Shown in pieces: positions 7,039 through 11,714 of a stretch of 11,714 nucleotides of DNA. A program made the position numbers and the translations under genes. The stretch lies in assembly GCA_900547655.1 (NCBI GenBank), contig URHQ01000066.1, positions 1 to 11,714 on the forward strand. Reading direction: 5' to 3'. Source of the stretch: an uncultured Collinsella sp. (GTDB lineage Bacteria; Actinomycetota; Coriobacteriia; Coriobacteriales; Coriobacteriaceae). The notes under the pieces are model-generated. The model was not told where the DNA came from and made no database searches. It saw only the letters and a list, made by a program, of their open reading frames with translations. Each line of letters starts with the position of its first letter. The stretch's first letter is position 1.

Positions 7039-8940
7039 GTGAAGGTTTGTGATTGCCTCACATATGTACGGCTTAATTTAGAAGTTCTTGCGCGCAACCG
7101 GGGAATTATGTTGTTGACGGCGCTGCTCGCGCTCGTATTCTGCATCCCGGTTTTTCTATCCGTTCCAACGGGGGCAGATTATCTATATGGCAGAGGTTCC
7201 ATCGAGGAGCAGAGGGCATTGTTGGCCTCTCAAGTCTCTGGCGGCGTTTATGACACCGCCCCACAGGAGCTCAACAGCATCATTGCCGACGAAAGGGCGT
7301 GTCTTGATCGAGCGCTTGAAAACAAGGCAGATTCCAGAGGGTATTACGATGCGATTGCCGATTACGACAATCTATTGCTCAAGGAATACCGACTCGGTTA
7401 TTTGAATGGCGTTGATTCGGAGCTATCTCTTGAGGCCCAAGAGCGTCTTCCCCGAGCCATAGCAATGCTGCCCCATCCGGAATCGTACGGCTCAACAACA
7501 AAAATGCCTGGGATGATTCTTCTTGCATATTATTGCGGCGCTGTTCCTGCAATAGCGTGGCTTTTAGTTCCGGTTCTCGTCCTCTATATGTCGCTTGAGG
7601 GGGATGGAAAGCGGTTCTACGATCGGGCTTTGTTGTCAAAGTTAGAGATGAATGCATGCCGCGTTCTCGTCTCTGGCATTGCATCGATGACGGTTTTGGT
7701 TCTGGCGTTGGCTCCCTGTTTTGTATTGGCAACGGTGCTTAACGGTGCCGGTCAGACGGAGTACCCAGTCGTATTCATTCAGTATGGTGACGTGGTCGAA
7801 AGAACTGTGTTAGTTCAGCTTGGGCTATTTGCTGTCTTTGAGGCTGCGTTGTCTATGATGTTTGCTTGTTTGGGCGTGTGCGTATACGCAGGAAGCAGAA
7901 ACAGGGCCATTTCGTCCATGGTGGTCGCTCTTGTGGGGGGCATAAGCCAGCTTCCGTTTTATGCGAGCAAAGATGCTCCATGGCATGCGCTGCTGCCGTA
8001 TATGGTGCCGAGCTATTCTGTCTCTTCGCTTGCACTCGGCGGCGCTTCTTACGCCAATGGAGCTGAGGTATCACTCGTTCCTGAAGCCAGTGCGCTGCAC
8101 TGTTTCTTTGCCGTAATGGGCACGCTTGTTGTCTGTGCGTTGGGAATCATCTCGTTTTCGCGTCTAAAAAGCAAGAATCGCTGGGCCTGGAACCATATTA
8201 GTCCGGATAGTTTGGGCGAGAAAAGCTTGCTCTCTCTGTCGCTGGATGTGTTGACGGTTGAAAAAAACCAGCTGGCAAAGGGATTGCAGTTTGATATGCC
8301 CGCTGGCCAGATATGGGGTCTTGTCGCGCCAAATGGATATGGCAAGACTACGTTACTTAATGCTCTTTGGGGAGACGCTGGGCCATCAGTGCGCGTGTCA
8401 GGTTCTCTTTGTTTTCATGCAAAAGCATGTGTCGACTGTGAGGAAATGAGAAAGGAATTCTTCTTGGTTCCGAATGGGCCGTCTCTATTGATTCCATACA
8501 TGACAGTCGCTTTCCATCTCGACCGATGCAGGCGAATTTGGCATTCACCTCGCACTTTGGACCAAGTGCTTGATCGCTTTGACTTGACTGGGTTGAAGAA
8601 TACGCCCGTATCTAGGCTGTCTGATGGAAATAGACAATTACTCAATGTGGCGATGGCGTATATGTCCTATTGCGAAGTCGTCCTTTTGGATGAGCCCATG
8701 AATGCGCTTGATGTGGGACATGTCGCAATCGTTTCGAATGCTCTTAGAGATGAAGCAGGTAGGGGAGCGCATGTCATTATCTCTTCCCATCTTATCGGGA
8801 ATCTCGAATCGCTCTGCGATGGCTCCGTCTTGCTCACACGAGATGATTCGCACTTCGTTACTCGAGAAATGGGAGGTGATTCGAAATGGATCGGTAATGT
8901 GTACGCGCAGCTATTCAAGACGAACGACAGCAAAAACTAG
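7039..8940 (+). CDS. ABC-2-type permease fused to its ATP-binding domain
   Basis: This is a 633-aa transporter half with order membrane domain then ATPase. Hydrophobic segments lie near 22-42, 158-183, 208-232, 257-283, 290-306 and 352-372, with a hydrophilic, probably external domain at 43-155; this is an ABC-2-like six-segment plan. The ATPase (about 400-610) has Walker A APNGYGKTT (430-438, first Gly replaced by Ala), signature LSDGN (527-531, canonical LSGGQ), Walker B VVLLDEP (547-553), D-loop NALD (555-558) and switch His H584. The usual Q-loop Gln is not obvious (LVPNGP, 477-482). Catalytic Lys, Walker B Glu and switch His are kept, so activity is plausible. GTG 7039 is preferred: CGGAGG (7025-7030) lies eight bases upstream, and the frame's earlier GTG at 7012 has no site. 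Its job is probably export of, or protection from, the small secreted product encoded 15 bp downstream. The substrate is unproven. Confidence 0.88.
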   Translation: MKVCDCLTYVRLNLEVLARNRGIMLLTALLALVFCIPVFLSVPTGADYLYGRGSIEEQRALLASQVSGGVYDTAPQELNSIIADERACLDRALENKADSRGYYDAIADYDNLLLKEYRLGYLNGVDSELSLEAQERLPRAIAMLPHPESYGSTTKMPGMILLAYYCGAVPAIAWLLVPVLVLYMSLEGDGKRFYDRALLSKLEMNACRVLVSGIASMTVLVLALAPCFVLATVLNGAGQTEYPVVFIQYGDVVERTVLVQLGLFAVFEAALSMMFACLGVCVYAGSRNRAISSMVVALVGGISQLPFYASKDAPWHALLPYMVPSYSVSSLALGGASYANGAEVSLVPEASALHCFFAVMGTLVVCALGIISFSRLKSKNRWAWNHISPDSLGEKSLLSLSLDVLTVEKNQLAKGLQFDMPAGQIWGLVAPNGYGKTTLLNALWGDAGPSVRVSGSLCFHAKACVDCEEMRKEFFLVPNGPSLLIPYMTVAFHLDRCRRIWHSPRTLDQVLDRFDLTGLKNTPVSRLSDGNRQLLNVAMAYMSYCEVVLLDEPMNALDVGHVAIVSNALRDEAGRGAHVIISSHLIGNLESLCDGSVLLTRDDSHFVTREMGGDSKWIGNVYAQLFKTNDSKN

Positions 8941-8955
8941 GAGAGGAAGATAACC

Positions 8956-9309
8956 ATGAAACGACATATATCGAAGAACTTGGCGAAGGCATTGGCCGCA
9001 TGTTTTATGCTTGCACTGTCGATGGGCGCAATTCCCAATTATGCGACGGCGCAGCCAGATACGGGTTCTGTTGCACCTTGTCGTCTTGTGACGGCGGATG
9101 TCTTGGACACCTACAAATCGTTCTCCACCGCGAGCTACCCGAGCGAGAATGTTGATTGCTTCGACCAGACATACAAGAGGTTGTCTTTCAAAACCTCTTA
9201 TTCTCGTACGGGGCAAACGATCCTCTATACAGGTGCAGCGTTAAGCCCACGCGGGAACGGAATGCCTGGGTTTGAGACGAAATATAAGTGCACATATCGT
9301 ACCTGGTAG
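8956..9309 (+). CDS. Small secreted protein; candidate bacteriocin or signal peptide
   Basis: I do not recognise the family of this 117-aa protein. It begins with a classic Sec signal peptide: MKRHISKNLAK, a hydrophobic core (12-26) and an AxA-type site, ATA before QPD (cleavage after residue 32). The mature part is about 85 aa with three cysteines (42, 68, 112). It is rich in Tyr, Ser and Thr and ends in YKCTYRTW. There is no lipobox, sortase signal or transmembrane segment after the signal. The ribosome site is strong (GGAGAGGA, 8940-8947), and the gene starts 15 bp after the transporter stop, so the two form one operon. Size, secretion and the linked ABC transporter suggest a secreted antagonistic peptide. 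Lactococcin-972-type loci have a similar plan, but I see no clear sequence match. An extracellular signal for the upstream membrane regulator is the other option. Confidence 0.82.
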   Translation: MKRHISKNLAKALAACFMLALSMGAIPNYATAQPDTGSVAPCRLVTADVLDTYKSFSTASYPSENVDCFDQTYKRLSFKTSYSRTGQTILYTGAALSPRGNGMPGFETKYKCTYRTW

Positions 9310-9381
9310 ATAACCCTAGGACCAGATTCTCTCCGAATTACTTTGCGGAGGATTGATCTAACGCTGCCGCTCCTGCGTTTA

Positions 9382-9436
9382 TCTCAATCTGTAACACTTG
9401 GCTGGTAATAACGTTTCCATCTGTTTCAGATTGAGA
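9382..9436. repeat. Hairpin repeat unit 1 (CTCAATCTGTAACA family)
   Basis: TCTCAATCTGTAACA (9382-9396) pairs with TGTTTCAGATTGAGA (9422-9436) with a single T-T mismatch. It lies about 75 bases after the secreted-protein gene. The same sequence forms the next hairpin, so this is a repeated element, not a one-off terminator. No U-tract follows. Confidence 0.7.
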
Positions 9437-9454
9437 CTATTCAACTCGCACTAT

Positions 9455-9527
9455 GTTGATCGTCTTGATCTGTAACAGCAAAACGGCGATTTTACCTCTA
9501 CATGTTACAGATTGAGACGATTGAAAC
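9455..9527. repeat. Hairpin repeat unit 2 (same family)
   Basis: GTTGATCGTCTTGATCTGTAACA, given here in two parts because of length (GTTGATCGTCT at 9455-9465, TGATCTGTAACA at 9466-9477), pairs with TGTTACAGATTGAGACGATT and the following GAAAC (9503-9527), with a few mismatches. With unit 1 this makes four copies of one motif in alternating orientation within 150 bp. They are not CRISPR repeats: the orientation alternates and the spacers are irregular. Confidence 0.7.
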
Positions 9528-9553
9528 CGTGGTAGCAAAGGATGCCGCGAAAG

Positions 9554-9588
9554 ACCGCGAAAGAAGTACCTCTTCTGCGGTGGTATTT
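9554..9588 (+). terminator. Weak terminator-like hairpin downstream of the cassette
   Basis: ACCGC+AGAAG (9554-9558, 9562-9566) can pair with CTTCT+GCGGT (9572-9581), leaving a three-base bulge, followed by GGTATTTTC. It sits at the same place relative to repeat copy 2 as the strong terminator 4757-4797 does to copy 1, and may be a decayed version of that hairpin. Confidence 0.35.
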
Positions 9589-9613
9589 TCACCTATCCGG
9601 CGCGCCCCAAATG

Positions 9614-9852
9614 CAAGTGAGTAGGCTTTTTGGAACCTGCCGAGCACATCGCGGTACAAGCTCAATAAAACCGCAGGCCAGAGCTGTGGCGTTTTGGGGC
9701 GTGCTTGGCCTTTCGCAAAAAGTCTACTCACTTAGTTTTCGCCAGAAGACCGCCATGAGCAAACCACCACAAAGGTGCCTGTCCCCTTTGTGGTGGTTTT
9801 GGCGTTTGCCCAGATAAAACCTGCCAGAATAAACCTGTCCCTTTTTGGTAGG
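9614..9852 (+). repeat. Structured intergenic repeat, copy 2
   Basis: This 239-bp copy matches 4821-5045 in the same orientation. Its outer inverted repeat is CAAGTGAGTAGGCTTTTT (9614-9631) against 9717-9734. The middle (CCTGCCGAGCACATCG, AATAAAACCGCAGG, TTTTGGGGCGTGCTTGG) and the tail (GCGTTTGCCCAGATAAAACC, TAAACCTGTCCC) are almost unchanged. The internal hairpin (9764-9775 with 9785-9796) has the same 12-bp geometry as in copy 1 but differs at four base pairs. No protein is likely. Confidence 0.85.
9761..9800 (+). terminator. Terminator-like hairpin inside repeat copy 2
   Basis: AAACCACCACAAAGG (9761-9775) pairs perfectly with CCTTTGTGGTGGTTT (9785-9799), followed by one more T and then GG. 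The 15-bp stem with a short U-run could stop transcription leaving the cassette before the DAHP synthase promoter. The matching hairpin in copy 1 lacks the U-run. Confidence 0.55.
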
Positions 9853-9854
9853 TC

Positions 9855-9977
9855 ACGAGCGAGGATTTTCGGACGCTTGCTCGACGAGAGTGGATAATCT
9901 CCCGCTTTTGGCGCGGACATAGGCCGAAAACGGGAGATTATCCACTCTCGTGGTAAGCAAGTCCTCGTGTCATCCGT
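9855..9977. repeat. Long imperfect palindrome flanked by 17-bp direct repeats
   Basis: The core arms are 21 bp and perfect (9884-9904 and 9931-9951; both contain GAGAGTGGATAATCTCCC or its complement). Inner bases CTTTTGGC and GCCGAAAAC extend the stem with small mismatches, and outer blocks (CTTGCT at 9876-9881 with AGCAAG at 9956-9961; GAGGA at 9861-9865 with TCCTC at 9962-9966) extend it outward. The direct repeats TCCCTTTTTGGTAGGTC (9838-9854) and TCCCTTTTTGGTTGGTC (9978-9994), 16 of 17 identical, lie directly outside. It looks like an inserted hairpin element with a duplicated target, or a slippage product. Confidence 0.75.
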
Positions 9978-9998
9978 TCCCTTTTTGGTTGGTCGTGC

Positions 9999-10027
9999 TT
10001 GCACTTTAGCGTGCGACAGCGGATAAT
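9999..10027 (+). promoter_or_regulatory. Sigma-70-like promoter of the DAHP synthase gene
   Basis: TTGCAC (9999-10004) and GATAAT (10022-10027) are separated by exactly 17 bases, near consensus. Transcription would start around 10034, giving a leader of about 46 bases to ATG 10080. A GTCGTGC...GCGTGCGAC dyad (9993-10018, with two G-T pairs) overlaps the -35 and could be an operator. No T-box or leader peptide fits in such a short leader. Confidence 0.7.
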
Positions 10028-10079
10028 GCCGAGCATTCGACAATTCACACTTTGACTTATTTGATTGAGGAGGCCCCGC

Positions 10080-11111
10080 ATGGCCATGGATTTCAAACGC
10101 AGGCTGCCGATTCCCATGGAGATCCGCGAGGAAATGCCGCTTTCCGCCGAGCTTACCGCCAAAAAGCAGGCATTCGACGCCGAGGTCGCCAAGGTCTTTA
10201 CCGGCGAGGACGCGCGCAAGGTGCTCATCATCGGCCCGTGCTCTGCCGACCGCGAGGACTCGGTGCTTGAGTACATGAACCGACTGGCCAAGGTCGCCGA
10301 GGAGGTCAAGGACAAGCTCATCATCATTCCGCGCGTCTACACCAACAAGCCGCGCACCAAGGGCACCGGCTACAAGGGTCTGCTGCACAACCCCGACCCC
10401 GAGGCGCCCGATGACCTGCTCGAAGGCGTTAAGGCCATCCGCCACATGCACCTGCGCGTCATCGAGGAGACTGGCTTCTTTACCGCCGACGAGATGCTCT
10501 ACCCCTCTAATTACCAGTACCTCGTCGACCTGCTGAGCTACGTTGCCGTCGGCGCGCGCTCGGTCGAAAACCAGGAGCATCGCTTGGTGTCGAGCGGCAT
10601 TTCGGTGCCCGTCGGCATGAAGAACCCCACCGCCGGTTCCACCACCGTCATGCTCAACTCCATCTACGCCGCCCAGGCACATCAGAGCTTCATCTTCCGT
10701 AACTGGGAGGTTGAGTGCGACGGAAACCCGCTCGCACACGCCGTCATGCGCGGCTACATTGGTCTCGACGGTCGCACCTACCCCAATTACCACTACGAGC
10801 ACCTGGAGCGCCTGGCCGAGCGTTATACCGAGCATGCCGGTTACGCCAACCCGGCGGCGGTCATCGACTGCAACCACGACAACTCGGGCAAGCGTCCGCT
10901 GGAGCAGTATCGCATTTGCAAGGAGGTGCTCGACAGCTGCCGCCGCAACGAGTCCATCTCCAAGCTGGTCAAGGGCTTTATGATCGAGTCCTACCTGGAG
11001 GACGGCAACCAGCCGGTCGACGGCGGCGTCTTTGGCAAGTCGATCACCGACCCGTGCCTGGGCTGGGAAAAGACCGACTACCTCATCCACGAGATCGCGG
11101 AACGGATTTAG
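10080..11111 (+). CDS. aroF: 3-deoxy-7-phosphoheptulonate (DAHP) synthase, type I alpha
   Basis: This is the first enzyme of the shikimate pathway. It condenses phosphoenolpyruvate with erythrose 4-phosphate in the cytosol and is usually feedback-controlled by aromatic amino acids. The 343 aa are close to E. coli AroF/G/H (about 350). Signature motifs in order: IIGPCSADRED (50-60), RVYTNKPRTKGTGYKGL (85-101), SVENQEHRLVSSGISVPVGM (161-180), VIDCNHDNSGK (261-271), MIESYLEDGNQ (301-311) and GKSITDPCLGWEKTD (319-333). The metal ligands are all present (C54, H266, E303, D324), as are the PEP-site Lys/Arg in KPRT (90-93). ATG 10080 has GAGGAGG (10067-10073) six bases upstream. It appears to be a single-gene unit with its own promoter. 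Whether it is the Phe-, Tyr- or Trp-sensitive form cannot be told, so the symbol is generic. Confidence 0.96.
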   Translation: MAMDFKRRLPIPMEIREEMPLSAELTAKKQAFDAEVAKVFTGEDARKVLIIGPCSADREDSVLEYMNRLAKVAEEVKDKLIIIPRVYTNKPRTKGTGYKGLLHNPDPEAPDDLLEGVKAIRHMHLRVIEETGFFTADEMLYPSNYQYLVDLLSYVAVGARSVENQEHRLVSSGISVPVGMKNPTAGSTTVMLNSIYAAQAHQSFIFRNWEVECDGNPLAHAVMRGYIGLDGRTYPNYHYEHLERLAERYTEHAGYANPAAVIDCNHDNSGKRPLEQYRICKEVLDSCRRNESISKLVKGFMIESYLEDGNQPVDGGVFGKSITDPCLGWEKTDYLIHEIAERI

Positions 11112-11138
11112 TTACGCGGTTTTACCAAACGCCGTAAC
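11111..11138 (+). repeat. Hairpin overlapping the DAHP synthase stop codon
   Basis: GTTACGCGGTTT (11111-11122) and AAACGCCGTAAC (11127-11138) form a 12-bp stem with two adjacent mismatches and a four-base loop, beginning at the last base of the stop codon. No U-tract follows; it may stabilise the 3' end of the mRNA. Confidence 0.45.
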
Positions 11139-11187
11139 CGGCCGACGCTGCGCGGGCCGCATTAGGACAATCTGACGTTCGACTTCA

Positions 11188-11214
11188 AGGGCGCGACCAA
11201 AAGGTCAGCGCCCT
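11188..11214 (+). terminator. Possible terminator of the DAHP synthase transcript
   Basis: AGGGCGC-GACC (11188-11198), loop AAAA, GGTC-A-GCGCCCT (11203-11214) form an 11-bp stem with one bulged A. There is no U-tract after it on either strand, so termination by this hairpin is only a possibility. Confidence 0.35.
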
Positions 11215-11297
11215 ATCGCTTCACGTCGCCTTGCCTCAAATGCGACCCGCTCGCTGTCGTTTCCAAGACGTCGACGTTGCCGGGGTTGCCAAGGGGT

Positions 11298-11362
11298 TGG
11301 TGCAAGGGGGACAGGTTACTTTGCACCAGGTTGGTGCAGATTAACCTGTCCCCCTTGCACCA
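11298..11362. repeat. Nested inverted repeat with alternative pairings
   Basis: Perfect 21-bp outer arms (11298-11318, starting TGGTGCAAGGGGGACAGG, and 11342-11362) enclose a second inverted repeat, TGCACCA (11322-11328) and TGGTGCA (11332-11338). The inner arms repeat the ends of the outer arms, so 11298-11304 can also pair with 11322-11328, and 11332-11338 with 11356-11362. The AACCTGTCCCC sequence also occurs at the tail of both structured repeats. There is no gene here; the short ORFs across it are chance. Confidence 0.8.
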
Positions 11363-11428
11363 GGATGTGGTTTGCTTGCCGGCATCGGTAGGTCTTCGGC
11401 GCTTTCCAAGCCCAGTGGGAAGAAATGC

Positions 11429-11628
11429 CAAATATGAGTACTGTTGCTATTGTAGTGCCATATTACTTTCGCAAAACAATGGACATAACAGCAAATATGT
11501 TCATTAACGTCGACGCATATTAGCCCGCTATAGAGCTGTTTGACTAATTGAGAGGCGCATGCAAGCTGCGAGGGCGGCATTTGGGGCAGTTTTGGCTGTT
11601 ACTAAAAATGTAACAGTACTCATATTTG
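11429..11628. repeat. MITE-like element with 17-bp terminal inverted repeats
   Basis: CAAATATGAGTACTGTT (11429-11445) is exactly inverted at 11612-11628. The 166 bp between are A+T-richer than the flanks, have no credible gene, and end in a second perfect hairpin, CTGTTAC-TAAAAAT-GTAACAG (11596-11616), which overlaps the right arm. No clear target-site duplication is seen. The size and ends suggest a small non-autonomous element or a structured RNA. Confidence 0.6.
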
Positions 11629-11714
11629 ACCTTTTTTGGCCACAGGGTCCGGAAGGGGCGGTAGCGCGCACAGTCGTGGTGTAAGAAGCAAGGGAGGGCC
11701 ATCGCCTAGAATCG

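Noticed and set aside
9382..9527. CRISPR array
   Set aside because: Repeats alternate in orientation, spacers are irregular, and no cas gene is in the window.
10028..10079. T-box or leader-peptide attenuator before the DAHP synthase
   Set aside because: The leader is only about 46 bases from the predicted start, with no specifier loop, run of aromatic codons or terminator.
9732..11090. 452-aa open frame antisense to the DAHP synthase
   Set aside because: The sense strand holds every DAHP synthase motif; the antisense frame runs through the palindrome and repeat and has no recognisable domain.
11277..11580. Short ORFs of 76 and 79 aa in the terminal noncoding region
   Set aside because: They cross the nested inverted repeat or the MITE-like arm, lack ribosome sites and have no homologous look.

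Overview
The window looks like a piece of a Coriobacteriia chromosome, most likely Collinsella or a close relative. This rests on the G+C-rich, codon-biased core genes, the membrane-embedded LuxR-type regulator (a class greatly expanded in Coriobacteriia) and the many intergenic hairpin repeats. The genus is an inference from style, not from a marker gene. The first 20 bases are Illumina Nextera adapter, so position 1 is an artificial contig end.

Layout. Positions 21-580 hold one doubtful small reverse-strand ORF. Next is a reverse-strand Nudix hydrolase fused to a Vsr-type mismatch endonuclease (581-1558, TTG start). Divergent from it lies a BceAB-type ABC transporter (ATPase 1707-2492, FtsX-family permease 2482-4719) closed by a strong terminator at 4757-4797. 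A 225-bp structured repeat follows (4821-5045). Then comes a less G+C-rich three-gene cassette: a polytopic membrane protein with two LuxR-type HTH domains (5181-6914), an ABC-2 permease fused to its own ATPase (7039-8940), and a small secreted protein (8956-9309). Paired hairpins follow, then a second, same-orientation copy of the structured repeat (9614-9852). A long palindrome and a clear sigma-70-like promoter lead to a type I DAHP synthase gene (10080-11111). The last 600 bases are noncoding and hold hairpins, a nested inverted repeat (11298-11362) and a MITE-like element (11429-11628). I see nothing recognisable in 11629-11714.

How the parts fit. The Bce-like pair is a typical antimicrobial-peptide sensing and detoxification transporter, but no BceRS two-component system is in view. 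At most a possible histidine-kinase 3' scrap is visible at 5046-5084. The cassette has the logic of a peptide system: a membrane regulator, an exporter or self-protection pump, and a secreted product. It is flanked by direct copies of the same repeat and differs in base composition from both neighbours, so it looks acquired and could be lost by recombination between the repeats. It is the best candidate here for an undescribed system. The DAHP synthase and Nudix-Vsr genes are chromosomal housekeeping or repair functions.
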